From Plasmodiophora brassicae (taxonomy: Eukaryota; Endomyxa; Phytomyxea; Plasmodiophorida; Plasmodiophoridae), in contig JASFAU010000011.1 in the NCBI GenBank assembly GCA_039704465.1, positions 806,001 through 870,000 of the forward strand: a DNA stretch of 64,000 bases, in the 5' to 3' direction. The translations under genes were made by a program, and so were the position numbers. Under the pieces are notes generated by a model, which did no database searches, was not told the origin of the DNA, and was given only the letters and a program-made list of their open reading frames with translations. Shown here in pieces: positions 27,823 through 39,900 of this stretch (its first letter is position 1; each line of letters starts with the position of its first letter).

Positions 27823-27895
27823 TGCCCAATATCAGTCTCGAACTGATGACCTTGCGCTTATTAGACGCATGCTCTACCAACTGAGCTAATCGGGC
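27823..27895 (-). tRNA. tRNA-Ile (anticodon AAT)
   Basis: On the minus strand, GCCCGAT pairs with ATTGGGC in the acceptor stem (one G-T pair). The D arm has TAGCTCAGTTGGTAGAGC, the anticodon loop is CTAATAA (AAT), and the T arm contains GGTCATCAGTTCGAGACTG. It is 73 bases including the discriminator, without an intron. Confidence 0.95.
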
Positions 27896-28004
27896 AATCG
27901 CTGTGCATCCAGTAGGCGCCGACGCTGACATCATGTTCCCAGTCGCGCCTGAGGAACTACCAGTTGGCGATCCACGCTTTACTCATCTTCGTCCGCATAC
28001 CGTT

Positions 28005-29293
28005 TTAACCTCTTTGGAGCTCCCTGTCGAACAGGTCGAGCCGTGCGCGTGCGTACTGCGCGTACCCGAACTCGATGGCGCTGCCGTGGACCTTGGCCAC
28101 CGCCCAGGCCGCCCACAGCAGATGGGAGACGGGCTTGAACAGTTTGACCTCCTGGGCAGCCGTCCCAATCAGGTGCACATGCCGATAGAATCCGGTCGGC
28201 AGACGGACCTCGATTAGAGCGTCGACCGCAGACGACGTGATTGAGCGACGGCGCCCGCGAGGCGTGAGCGCCTGCACGCGTTTCAGGTAGGAGACGGCCA
28301 TACCCCTAATGGCATCCGGGGAAGGTGCGAGATCCGGTCGTATTGCAAACCCGTGCTCGTTGTCGGCCTGGTTGTCGATCACGGTTTCGCACAGAGAATT
28401 GGCGAGATCGTATGCTCTGAAGTTCCAGGCCGCATACTACGGTGACATCACTCAGCACCTGGGCGGTCGTGACGACGCTCATGCCACGCTTACTTCATCT
28501 GCATGCAACGAGATCAGGTTTAGCGCGTCTCGACCCGCGGGACAAGGTCTGACATACAGTCGATGAGAAAGTACTCGTTGTCGTCGGATCGTATGACGTT
28601 GCCTTCCTGAACATCGTTATGGCAAAAGACGACGGGCGACTGCGCCATGAGCAAGAGCGGCCTGACGATGCGATCGAACTCGTCCTTGCATCGTCGCAGC
28701 CTGTCGACCAGTACCGGATTGGCATGCTGGGCCGCGTCCAGCGCTGTCCGAACCCATTGATCGCATTGTTCGAGGACGTTCGCTGGCCGTTCACAGCCTG
28801 GCGAGTAGCGCGTCACGTCCGGCGGCGGTTCCAGGCTGTGAAATTGCCCAATGAGGTCCCCCACGACTTCCAGTGTCGCTGGCCGGCCGAACTCCTTTGA
28901 ACGACATCAGTACCGGGTACAGAGAGCAATGATTATACCGGGTCGGTGTACTTCGACAGTCAGCGAGACGCCACGTATGTACTGTTCTGCACGGAACTCG
29001 CCGTTGGCGCCGAACAGTTTCGGGGCGAACCCGGTGCCGGCGAGGAACGCGAACACGCGCTGCTCGTAGGGCCGATCGATGAGGCCGGACGTCGTGCAGA
29101 ACTGCCGCAGGACGATCTCGGTCGGGTGGTGGCGACCCCCCGCAGCCGGCAGGCGCACATGCCACAGCTTGTTGCTGAGGCCGCCCAGCAACGGGTCGAC
29201 GTCGATGTCGTCGTCACGCAGGTCGGCCCAGGCGGGCACGAGCTGCCGACAGACGCTGCGCAGAGTCGGCGACGCGCCACACGCAGCAGCCAT
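28005..29293 (-). CDS. Choline/ethanolamine kinase
   Basis: This kinase phosphorylates choline (or ethanolamine), the first step of the Kennedy phospholipid pathway. From ATG 29293 the first exon gives GGLSNKLWHVRLPAAG (nucleotide-binding glycine segment), IDRPYEQRVFAFLAGTGFAP and KLFGANGEFRAEQYIRG. The exon at about 28864-28550 has LIGQFHSLEPPPDVT and the catalytic Brenner motif VVFCHNDVQEGNVI, followed by EYFLID. The exon from about 28430 has YAAWNFRAYDLANSLCE, typical of the second metal/phosphate site, and continues to the TAA at 28005-28007. HNDVQEGN favours choline kinase over ethanolamine kinase. The join between EYFLID and YAAWNF is not fully resolved: the usual IDFEY cannot be read cleanly, so a microexon or unusual donor may exist. 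Confidence 0.9.
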
Positions 29294-29576
29294 GGCAAAA
29301 ATGGGCCCTACTGTAGGGCCGGCGGCCACCCGGCGGCTCCCATGCGAGCCGGGAGCCCGCCGCCGTGTACCAACGCGCGCGACGTGGCCGTGTCTACTGG
29401 GTCGGCATTATTCGCATGATTAATCGGTGCGGCGTGCGTTTCTCGAGTCGCGGCGTTGCAGGTTGCCTTCCGCTGCGGCCTGGCACTGGTGGAGCGGGTG
29501 ATCAGCTCTTGCAAAACGCGCCCGCACGGGATAGGGGGGCCTCCAGCGTACGTTCGTGCACGCCCGCGGGTGCGAT
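29294..29576. promoter_or_regulatory. Divergent promoter interval (choline kinase / fucosyltransferase)
   Basis: 283 bases between two oppositely oriented starts. A GC-rich imperfect inverted repeat sits at about 29317-29365 (ggcggccacccggcgg / ccgggagcccgccgcc), which may form a stem near the choline kinase start. Confidence 0.4.
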
Positions 29577-31073
29577 ATGCTGTTGCCGTTGAAATCGTCG
29601 GATCGGCGCCCGTCGTACTCGGTCCATGTGCTGCAGCGCGTCGCCCGCCACCGGTACCTGCTGCCGTTCACGATGGCCCTCAGCATCGCGTCGTTCCTGT
29701 TGATAGCGACCATGTCGACGACCGGCGACCGGGAGGTGGCCACCGAGTTGGTATTCCGCGACCCCATGAGCCCACGGCCGCCCCCGAAGCCGCTGCCGAT
29801 TCAGGAGCTGAACGCCCTGCGAGGACAACCGGTAGCGCACCCGTATCGCCCCATAACTGCACAGGAGCTCGGCCTGCTGACCGTGTACATTGATTCGGGG
29901 CACTACCTGGGCCCCGGTTACGCACACGTCATCGACCGGTGCCCCTGGAGGGACGGCGAATTCCTGCAGTGCGAATTCTCCAACACGCCAAGTCGTCGAC
30001 AGGAGAGCCACGCGCTCTGGGTGCACGTGCCCGGCGCGCCAGGCGGCATCCAGAGAACGCACCCGAACCAGAAGCTCGTCGTGATGAGCATTGAGAGGTA
30101 CCGTCGAGCTCGTCGGTGTGCCGACGCGGACCGTTTCTCATTGTCATCCATGCAGCGCGGCGAATTACGGCGAGTTGGACAACCCGAACTTCATGGGCCA
30201 GTTCGACTACGAGATGTCATACAGGTTGTCGGCGACGATCCCCTGCCTGTACTCGGGGGAGTGGATGGCGGGCATCACACGCCCGCCCATACCGCAGTCG
30301 AAGAAGGTCGACGCGATTGCGTTCCTGAACGGCAACTGTGGGCCGGCGTCTGGCAGGCAGCAGATCATGGATGAGCTGATCCGCCTGCCGGGAGGCTATC
30401 CTGTACACGCGTTTGGAGCGTGCAGTCACAACCGGGAGTTCCCGCCTGAACTCAACAACGACAAGGTCGCACTCTTCTCAACCTACAAGGTATGCGCGCC
30501 CGCGTCCCCGTGTTTGACGCGTAAGACAGCTACTGACCACATGGGTCGCAGTTCTGCGTTGCCATGGGTAAGCTGATCCGTCAGCATGCGCTGGCACCCT
30601 TGCCCCTGTAATCAGGAAACTGATGTGGCCCTTGTAGAGAACACTATCGCCCAGGACTACGTCACCGAGAAGCGTAAGCCAGCAGGTTCGGCGCCTGTGC
30701 GACATCGCGTCTGATGGCACCGTGTGCAGTGTGGCAATCGTTGACCGCGGGCTGCGTACCCGTGTACCTCGGCGCGCCCAACATTCAGGATTTCCTGCCC
30801 GTGCCCAGCGATCAGATCATCATCGACTACCGGGCACTCGGCGGCGTCCAGGCGCTGAGCGACCGCCTGCACGCCCTGTCTGCGTCCCCGTCATCGTACG
30901 ACGCAATGCTGGCATGGAAGACGCTTCCTGTCGAGGCGACGCTCCCGGGATGGAAGTTCCTGCACGCCCAGAGCAGCATGCCCGACCCGCAGTGCCTCAT
31001 GTGCCAAGCGCTAGCGCTGGACCTGGAGAAGCAGTGCACTGCCGATCCGGTCCGGTTCGCAGACAGCACATAA
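29577..31073 (+). CDS. GT10 alpha-1,3-fucosyltransferase
   Basis: A type II Golgi membrane enzyme that transfers fucose from GDP-fucose to N-acetylglucosamine-containing glycans. The start ATG at 29577 gives a short basic cytosolic tail, then one membrane anchor (LLPFTMALSIASFLLIATM) and a Pro-rich stem. The lumenal catalytic domain contains NQKLVVMSIE, NPNFMGQFDYEMSYRLSA, then KKVDAIAFLNGNCGPASGRQ, VHAFGACSHNREFP and KVALFSTYKF. Further exons carry ENTIAQDYVTEK and QSLTAGCVPVYLGAPNIQDF, the donor-site signature of GT10. The gene has at least three introns (donors near 30097 and 30490, acceptor near 30735) and ends at 31073. The C-terminal cysteines (QCLMCQ, KQC) may form disulphides. Confidence 0.92.
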
Positions 31074-31423
31074 CGATACAGACGCGGCGCCCTATGTAGC
31101 TTCGGGACGCCGGAATATTCCCTGTCCTGGCGCTGCCCGATAATAATAGCAGTCAACACGTCAGGCGCGTGTCTGACGGAGGCGCTGGGGCTGCCGCCGG
31201 GGGGATTTTTGTCGTGACGTGGACTGGTTGCCGGCGGCGCACTGCGCGACGGACTCACCCCCCCCCGTTGACCAATTTCGTATTTTGGTCGTCCGGCGGT
31301 GCACCACCCCGGGTCTCTCTGTCTGTCCGTGTGTGTGTGTGTGCGTGTGCGTCCGTCCTGCGTCACACCGCCCGCTGCCCGCACGCTAGGCCAGAGCACC
31401 TGACACCCGCCCCGCAACTAGAC
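31074..31423. other. Intergenic with GT microsatellite
   Basis: No gene. It contains a C-run at about 31258-31266 and a (gt)n tract at about 31328-31350, then leads into the 5' end of the SND1 gene. Confidence 0.5.
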
Positions 31424-34400
31424 ATGTCGGCGCCCACGCCCGTCGACGTCCAGCCCGTGGCGCACATGGGGCCGTCCGTCGCCGAAATCGCCGGACGGGT
31501 CGTCAACGCCGACCCCGTCGCCCAGGCCAAGATCTCGTTTGGCATCCACCAGAAGCACGGTACGTACGACGATGCGCTGTGCTGCCAGTCGGCTCATCGT
31601 GTCGACTATTAATAGTTGCCAACACGCCGGCCGCCGACGAGAAGGTCGATGCGCCCGATGCATCTGCGGCCCCGGCCGGTAACGTCATTCTGAGCGGCCT
31701 GGCTCTAGTCAAATCCGTCCCGTCCGCTGATACCCTTGTACGTGATGTACGCGTGGTGCCTGCCGTGTGACGATACATTTATCTCTGGCGCACTAGGTCC
31801 TGGTCGGAGCCGCCACCGCGGATCGTCCGCCACCAGAGAAGACGCTGATCCTGTCCGGGCTGGTTGTCCCGAAGCTGGGCCGTAAGAAAGGGGCGGTCGA
31901 CGAGCCGTTCGCCTGGGAGGCCAAGGAATACCTGCGACGCCTCGTCATTGGCAAGCGCGTCAAGTTTGCCGTCACGTATACGCATGCCGAGTCGCAACGC
32001 GATTACGGTACGGCGGAACTCGAAGGTGTCGGCGATCTGTCGGAGAACCTTGTCAAGAACGGATGGGGTAATGCCTCCTGCGCGTCGATGCCGCTGTCAG
32101 TAGGCCTAACAGTTCCATTGGTACAGCGCGTGTCAAACCCGCGAAAGAGGGCATGAAACCCAAGCCGGAACTGGAGCCTTTGATTGCTGCGCAGGCGGAG
32201 GCTGAGGCGGCCCACAAAGGCGTCCATGCGGCGAAGCCGGCCGCCAGCGCCGTTCGTAAGGTTGAGTACCTAACGACGGCCGAGGAGCTTCGCGAGTTCT
32301 TCAACGCAAACCGTGGCAAGGCGCTCCAGGGCATTGTTGACCAGGTTCGAGGCAGCGTGCCAGTGCGATTCGCTGAGCTGCCAATGTGACAATCAGGAAT
32401 AGGTCCGCGAAGGTTCGTCGTTGCGTATCGAGGTGCCTGGTAAAGCGCACACCATCTTCATGGTGCACCTTGCTGGTGCTCAGGCCCCGCGTATCCCGCT
32501 CGGCGCAAGAACAGGCGCGGCAACGTCCAAGGACAAGCCGGAGGAATGGGCTGTTGAGGCGCAGGCGTTCACTGCGGCTCGGCTGCTGAACCGCGACGTT
32601 ACTGTCACGCTGTTCGGATGCGACAAGTTCGGCAACCTGTTCGGCACGGTCTCCGTTACGCAAGGCGACATTGCCGTTGCACTTCTGAAGCATGGCTTGG
32701 CGAAGTACATCGACTGGTCGGCTGCTTTGGCGCCCAACAAGTCCGATCTTGCAGCGGCTGAGGCTGCTGCGAAGGCCCAGAAACTTCGTCTCTGGAAAAA
32801 GTTCACGGCGCCCGAGCCCGTCGAAGACGTCCGCGGCAAAGAGTTTACTGGCAAAGTCGTCCAGGTCGTCAATGCCGATGTCATCGTTGTCGAGGATAGC
32901 GCCAAGAAGGAGCACCGTCTGTCGCTTGCCAGCATTCGCGCCCCGCGCCTTCCCTTCAGGGACCGTGAAGGAGACCCGTGGTCTGTGGAAGCGAAGGAAT
33001 GGGTTCGCAAGAGACTCATCGGGAAGAAGGTATATACCTGTGAACGCCCTTCGTCATCAATGATGACACTGACTCCGTCTGCGCAGGTTCGCGTCTGCAT
33101 TGACTACGTTCGTAAGCCATCCGCAGACGCCCGTGACCAGGATGAGCGTGTGTTTGCATCCGTGTTCCAAGGCAAAGAAAACATTGCCGAGGTTATTGTC
33201 TCCCTGGGTTTCGCCGAAGTCGTGAAGCACCGTATGGATGACGAGCGCAGCGCACACTACGAATCTCTGCAGGCCGCTGAAAGCAAGGCCGCTGCTGCCA
33301 AGAAGGGGATCCACGGAAGCAAGCCTGCTTCGCAGCCGATGGTTGATCTCAGTGAGAAGGTGCGAGTGCCGGCCAAGAACCCGACCGAAGAGCAGCTGCG
33401 CAAGCAGCGAGACCACAGCATGAAGACCAACCAATTCTTCTCCTCTGTCCAACGGGCGGGCAAGGTCAAGGCGGTTGTGGAGTACGTTTTCAATGGCGGT
33501 CGCGTCAAGCTGTTCGTCCCGTCCATGTCGCACATCTTCACGTTTATGCTGGCTGGGATTCGGCTGCCGTCTGGCAAGGGCGAGACGCCCAACCCGCTCG
33601 CGGCCGAGGTGAACGAATTCATTCGCTCCAAGATTTTCCAGCAAGACGTCGAAGTCGAAGTTCAGTCTATGGAGAAAGGTGGCGAACGTTGTGATGTGTC
33701 GCCCCTGCTCTGGTCTAATCTGTCGATTGGCAGGAGAGAACTTTGTCGGCGCGTTGTTCTTCGAGCGCAAGAACCTGGCCCTGCAGCTGCTGGAACGTGG
33801 ATACGCCCATGTCATGCGCCGAGAGGCGGAGCGTAGCCCGTACTCTGCGGAGCTGATCTCGTTTGAGCAAGCCGCCCAGAAGGCGCGCGTCGGCATCTGG
33901 AAGGACTGGGATCCCGACGCCGAGCGCAAGAAGGCCGAGGAGCGCGACCGGTTGCGTAGGGAGCAAGAGAAGGAAGAGGAGCGGTCGGCGGCTCAGGAGC
34001 AGCAGACGGCGGCGACGGTTCAGATCACGGAACTGTTTGACCCGACGAACTTCTACTTCCAGGATGTCAAGGACGCCAACGTGGCCAAAGTTCGCGATGC
34101 ACTTGCTGCGCTGCCGTCGAGCTCGGCTGCGTTCACCCCGAAGCGCGGAGACTGTAGGCGCCCTGCGTTAGGCATACTGTTGTGGACGGGATCTCATTGG
34201 TTGGTTACAACAGTCTGTCTCGCCCAGTTCGACGACGGTACGTGGTGCCGCGCCAAAGTCGACAAGATCGGCCTCGGGGGCCGGTATCTGGTCAACTTCA
34301 TTGACTACGGCAACCATGCGGAGGTCACCTCTGTCCGTCCTGTCCCTGAGGGCGTGCCCGCCCTGCGCGTCCCGCCTCTGGCCAAGCACGCGACGCTGTC

Positions 34401-34767
34401 GGGCATCGCTCTGTCGAAGGACTACCTGGACGACGCCATGGCGCTGTTCGCGGAACAGGCTTGGACCGCGCATTGCACTGCCCACATCGACGCGGTCGAT
34501 CGCGAAAGGGGCATCGCGCACGTCACGCTAACGCCTGTCAGCGACCCAGCGACTGGCAAGCCTTCGGAGAAGGCGCTGCCGTCTGTCAACGAGGTCCTGC
34601 TTCGTCATGGTGTTGTACGCGTTCCAAGTCGCCCGGCGCGGGGCCTGCGCAAGGTGCTCGATAAGCTGAAGGCCGCCGAGGCCGAGGCGAAGGCGCAGCA
34701 CGTCGGCATCTGGACCTACGGTGACGTGTCGTCGGACGAGGACGAAGACAACCCGAAGCGTCGCTGA
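31424..34767 (+). CDS. Tudor-SN / SND1 (staphylococcal nuclease-like repeats plus Tudor)
   Basis: An RNA-binding protein of the SND1 family, involved elsewhere in RNA decay, splicing and stress granules. From ATG 31424 there are about eight exons. SN-like repeat 1 spans about 31.6-32.3 kb (VILSGLALVK, EKTLILSGLVVPKL, FAWEAKEYLRRLVIGK). Repeat 2 spans 32.4-32.8 kb, with WAVEAQAFTAARLLNRDV and FGNLFGTV. Repeat 3 spans 32.83-33.3 kb (SLASIRAPRLPF, PWSVEAKEWVRKRLIGKK) and repeat 4 33.4-33.9 kb (FMLAGIRLPSGKGE, NEFIRSKIFQQDVEVEV). The Tudor domain is near 34.21-34.45 kb (WCRAKVDKIG, YLVNFIDYGNHAEV) and is followed by the split fifth SN repeat and an acidic-basic tail ending at 34767. This is the canonical SND1 architecture at about full length. 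Confidence 0.95.
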
Positions 34768-34920
34768 TCGTCGGTGCGCCACCCTCAGGGCCACCAGCGC
34801 TCTGTTCCCTGGCAATTGTCACAGCTTACACAACTGGCCGGAAACGGTTTCCCATACAATCATTCTGCTTCCCATGTCCACACCCCTGCCGAAGGCATTC
34901 CCGTCCACAGTGTATTCGTA
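34768..34920. other. Convergent intergenic interval
   Basis: About 150 bases between the stop codons of SND1 (+) and the alpha/beta hydrolase (-). No feature is seen. Confidence 0.4.
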
Positions 34921-36389
34921 TTATGGGCGGGGTCGTGGTCGCTGCAGTGTCCGATGCAGGAACGGGACGATGCGGGCGAACGAGTGCTGGCATTCGGGCC
35001 CGAACGCCTCTTCGAGCAAACCGGCCGCATGGGGCATCCGGTGCAGGACAACGGCTTCCGACGGCACGCCGCACGCGTTCAGGCGCCGGCCGAACTCGGC
35101 GATGTCGTCGTGGAACACTTCATGCTCACCTGCAGCGTGCAGCGCACGGATCCGTCAGGTGCCCACTTCCGGTTCGGGCAGGTGGACGACGTGGCAGGCC
35201 TGACCGTAGACGAGTAGCGATTCGGGCATGCGCGACAGGTCCGCCAGGACGACGGACACGAAGGGGCTGGACGGGGAGACGCCCGTCCCCGATAAATACA
35301 AATCCGTCATCTCGGACAGGACGGCAGGGCGGCCACCTGACGGAGCCGTCAGACCGTTGCCCTGCTGCACCAGGCGTTCCGTCTCCCCCGTTGTGAGTAC
35401 GCACCGATAAAGTCGACGTCGACGTTGCACGTGAAGGCGGACGCGTTGTGGCGCAGGTCGACCCACGGGGAGATCAGGACCATGGCGGCCGGCATCGGCA
35501 GCAGCGTCAGGTCCCGTATCCACAGGTTCGACGACACGACCAGGTTGTCGCCCGCCGAGTCGCCCATGAACGCGATCGACGACGCCGGCATACCCCTGTC
35601 CAGCAGGTATCGGTACGCGGCGACCACCTCCTCGATCTGCGTTGGGAACGTGGCGTCTGGCGACAGCGTGTACTCCACCTGACAACCCACAGTCACCGAG
35701 CGCAATGTGGAGGCAGGCAGGCAGGCATTCGTACACAGAGGATCGCCAGGCGGATGCTGGACCCGTCGATGATCTTAAACAGGCCTGGGGAGTACAGGTA
35801 ATGGTCTGCGCGCGCGCGCATCAGGCAAACGGGAACGTCGACCGGGTGCCGACCGACCTCCTAGCGTGTATCCCCCGCCGTGTACGAACAGGACGGCGGC
35901 GTCCAGGTTGGACACGTCGACGACGCCGTCGCGTCCAAGGACGTCGATCCCGGGGTAGAACCATTCGCCGGCGACGCCATTGCCGAGGTCGACACGCTGC
36001 GTCCTGGGGGCATCCAGCAACCGCGTTGGGATCGATTCGCGTACCTTGCGCGCCACCCTGCCGAAGAATTGCACAGCGGCACGAGTTTCGTCGACCTATG
36101 GCGGCGGCACCGTTCGTGAGCAAAGGCGCCTGCGTTGACGGACGGGACAGGGCTGACGTTGAGATGGGTGACACAGGCCCGAAGGAAGGCGAGATGGGCT
36201 TGATGATCGGCCTGGCACGCGTCGTCAGTTGCGGTCATAGGGAGGCTGGGACGCGCGAGACGCGTCACCAACGTGCATAATGCCGCGGGTGCCGTTCACG
36301 TGAGATGGGCGGCCCAGCAGGAGGACCTTGCCCGCCGACGCATACAGGGATATGCCGATCAGGGCCAGCCTGACGTAGGCGGGCATACG
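34921..36389 (-). CDS. Alpha/beta hydrolase, HSL-like esterase/lipase
   Basis: A multi-exon hydrolase of the hormone-sensitive-lipase type. The first exon from ATG 36389 (MPAYVRLALIGISLYASAG) is hydrophobic and could be a signal peptide or anchor. Next come ADHQAHLAFLRACVTHLNVS and FFGRVARKVRESIPTRLL. The oxyanion-hole motif HGGG lies in AVLFVHGGGYTLGG (about 35.88 kb). The nucleophile motif GDSAG is in SIAFMGDSAGDNLV (about 35.56 kb), after CQVEYTLSPDATFPTQIEE. The C-terminal exon has EVFHDDIAEFGRRLNACGVP and LHRMPHAAG with the likely catalytic His, ending at the TAA at 34921-34923. In-frame stops between exons mark introns. Substrate is unknown. Confidence 0.85.
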
Positions 36390-36981
36390 CCATGAGGAGG
36401 GCGGTGGTGTTGGTGGTAGTGGTGGTGGGCCTGCCCGTACCGTCATATAGACAGATTACCCCACGGGGCTGCTTAATGGGAAATGACGGCGGAGGCGCCG
36501 GCCGCGATCGACCAGGGGCGCCACGCGCTCGCCGCTGGGACCGCACGGGGGCCGCACGCCCGATTTGGATGGCGCGCGGCGGACGCTTCACTCTGCAATT
36601 GAGTAGGTGTCCCTGTCACCTGACGGAGGTGCATTTTCTGCTGCGTGTGTGTGTACAGGAATATGTACAGCGCAATGTGGAATGGTCCAATGGGGGCAGA
36701 CGCGTGTTTGCAGTTTCAGTGGGCGGGAACAGAGCCAGTAGGTGCAGGTGCAGGTGCAAGTACGCCCCATAGCAGTACCTACAGGATGCCGGTGGCGCCT
36801 GGGTGCCACGGTACGGGGACCGAACAGGTACCGGCCGACGGGATCGCATTGACCAGTATGCAATATAATATATGTGTGTGTGTGTATAGTACAGGCTCAG
36901 GCAGATGATGGAAGCAAAGTGCAGGCGTAGCACGGGCAAACGTCGACCAGGTGCCCCACGCAGGGCGATCGTCGCCCGCGG
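36390..36981. other. Intergenic with GT and GGT tracts
   Basis: No gene supported. It contains ggtggt repeats at about 36400-36425, a gtgtgtgtgt tract at about 36640-36655 and another at about 36874-36890. These sit between the divergent hydrolase start and the myosin 3' end. Confidence 0.45.
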
Positions 36982-39900
36982 CTACTGAATGGCACACTCG
37001 CTCTCGTTACGTCGAGCGGACGCGTGCGAGATCAGCTGGCGGCGCGGACCGGCGTGCGCGGGCGGGACGAACCCGCCGGACGCCTTGAACTGGTCGACGT
37101 TCGCCTCGGCGGCCGCCGCCCCGTACATGTCGCCCTGCGCCATGGCGGGCAGCGGACCGCCCCCCGCCGATTCCTCCTGGACCTGCGTGCGCAGCACCAG
37201 CTCGTTCATGAGGTCCTCGACCAGGCGGTTGTTGATGTCGTCGAGCTGGTCGACCACGTCCTTCAGCCTGTCGATCTCGGCCAGCGCCGTCCGCAGCTTC
37301 TCCTGCAGCTGGGCGTTCTCCGCCTCCAGCGCCTGGACGCGCTTGCTGTCACCGGCCGCACCGGCAGGGGCCGCCGTGCCTTGCCCGGCCAGCGTCGACG
37401 CCACGCGAGAATGTGCCACAGATGCGACCCGAGACGACGCCGACGACTTTGGCCCCCGTCCACCAGCAGCAGCAGCAGCACCACCACCAGCAGCAGCCGT
37501 AGCGCGTGCCACGGCGGCAGCGATCTCAGCGCGTTCCGCTTCCGCACGGCGCTGCTCGTCTTCCTGAGCGGCGGCGGCAGCGGCAGCGGCAGCCGCTTCC
37601 TCTGCCTGCTTCTGACGACGCGACTGCTCCTGTCGTTCTTGTTCCAGGCGCGCCAGGCGCTCTTGCTCGAGTTTCGCCTTGCGAAGTTCGCCCATGGCGG
37701 CGCAGGTCAGCGAGTACGTCTTGACGGCGGCCTGCAGGCGACGAACGGCGATCGTTCGGCGCGCGCGGCGCAGGCGCCGAACGAGCGACCGATGGTAGAT
37801 GCAGAGGATGCGGGCCGCCTGTCGCCATTGCTCCAGGCAGCGTTCCAGCTTGATGGCGCGCCACTGGATGACCAGGGACTTCACGGTCCCGATCAGGCGC
37901 TGCCACCGCTTGCGGTTGATGAACCCCATCAGGGCGGCCATGTCCTTCGCCGTCAGTTTCTCGTCGCGGTTCATGACCGTTTCCAGGAACGCGCGTTTGC
38001 CGGCCCGGAAGAACACCTAGCACACCAGGGCAGGTGTACAGATCAGCGTCGAGGCACACCTCACACGAGCGTTGAGCACAACGGCTCGCCCATACCTTTG
38101 TGAGGCCCAGCTGGTATTCGTTGCGTCGCAGGCCGAACAGGAAAAGGACGGCCTGGCTGAAGTCCCGCTTGTTCAGGGGCGTGCGGGGTGCTGGATCGAG
38201 CAGCGGCGAGTACTGCGCGTAGACCTGGTCGAAGGTGACCCGCGTGGGGAACCCGACTTTGAGCATGCGAACCGCTTCCACCAGACCGCCGCAACGCAGC
38301 TGCGGCCGCACGTAGTCCAGGTCGAAGGCCCAGGACTCACACTTCGTGTTCGGCTTGATGCACCGGACGAAGTACGCCGACGTCGACTGCAGGGTCTCCA
38401 TCAGCGACGCCAGCTGCTTCTTGAACGTGGCCGACACGGAGCTGAACGACGTCTGGGCTTTGCGAGGGCCGCCCGCCTTCGCCGCCGGCTCGTCGTCGCC
38501 GTTCGCCTGGAACAGGGCGCGCAGCACCGCCGACGACGACTGCGAGAACAACGCGACCGAATCAGGGTCGTCGCTGTCGTTGTTCTTGACGAGAAATTCG
38601 GCAGCGTTGTAGACAACGTGGCCGGCATAGTGGTGGATGACGAAGCCCGCGCGAACGTCCTTGTTAACGCCACGTCGCACGACCTGTTCACCGGGGGTCC
38701 TCAATCACGGCCCGTTCGCCCACGACGACGCTGCAATCGAACGCACGCATACCTGATCGAAACGTTCGTGCTTGGCGTGCGCCTTGATGAGCGAGTCAAC
38801 GAACGCGTCCACCGTGGTGCCTCGCATGCGGCAGGAGGAGTCGAGCAGGGACAGAATACCCGTGCGGGAATCGCTGACCAGGTCGATGGTCGACTGGTTG
38901 TCCGGGACGTTCATCGGCTGCCAGAGAATGGCCTCCTTGGCGTACTCCTTCTGCTCGGACAGCAGGATCTCCTGGTTGAAATGCTGCTGCAGCATCTCGT
39001 TGGCAAAGTTGATGCAGAACTGTTCGAACGAGTTCGTCTGGAACGACTCGAATCCGAACACGTCGAGAATGCCGATCCATGGCAGCGACGTCGTTGCCGT
39101 GAGCGCGCGGTTGATCTGGCCGACAACCCACCCGAACAGGCCGCTGTAGATTGATTTCGCCACTGAGTCGCGATTGAATCGCGCGTCCGTCACCGACAGG
39201 TTCTTCTCGATCCATTCGGTCGGCGTCTTGATTCGGACGGTCGTCAAGCGCTTCCTGAAGGCCGCTTTCAGTTCTGGGCTGGACAGACCTGTTGCAAAGG
39301 AGCACCTGTCAGACGTGGCCCGACGCGCGAATGCAGCGCCATCCCTCACCCAGCAGGTCAGCAGCGAATTGCAGAGACGTTTCACATGCCGGCTTGATGA
39401 TGGATGCGCCGGCGGTCTTTGGGTCTTCAACGTAGTCGATATTGCCCAGGTGGAGGATCGCAGCGATCACCGAAAAGACCTGCGCACGATCGGCCTCGGT
39501 GATGCCGAGGACGCCCATGGATTTCAACAGACCGGAGAACCATTCGCGATCATCGATGCCGTCCACGGTCATGCACCCTCCCTGGTTGATGTAATGGAAC
39601 TCGGTCGCGTCGACACCCTCCAGATGAAGTTCGGCTTTCTCCCGCGCGTTCAGCCCGGCGCATAGCTGGTAGAAGACGTGGAAGTTGCGTTCGCCCTTGT
39701 TCTGACGCACCAGGCGCGACTTCTCAAGCAGGTACGTCGTCGTCGAGGCTCCAACGACTTCGCCATGCCCAGCGCCGACGTTCTCCGTTGCAAAGTACAG
39801 CCGGGTGAACTTGCCAAACCGAGACGAGTTGTGATTGAGCAGCGTGTTGGCGTTGCCGAACGCTTCCAGGATATGGTTCGCTTCGAGGACCTGCCGTGTG

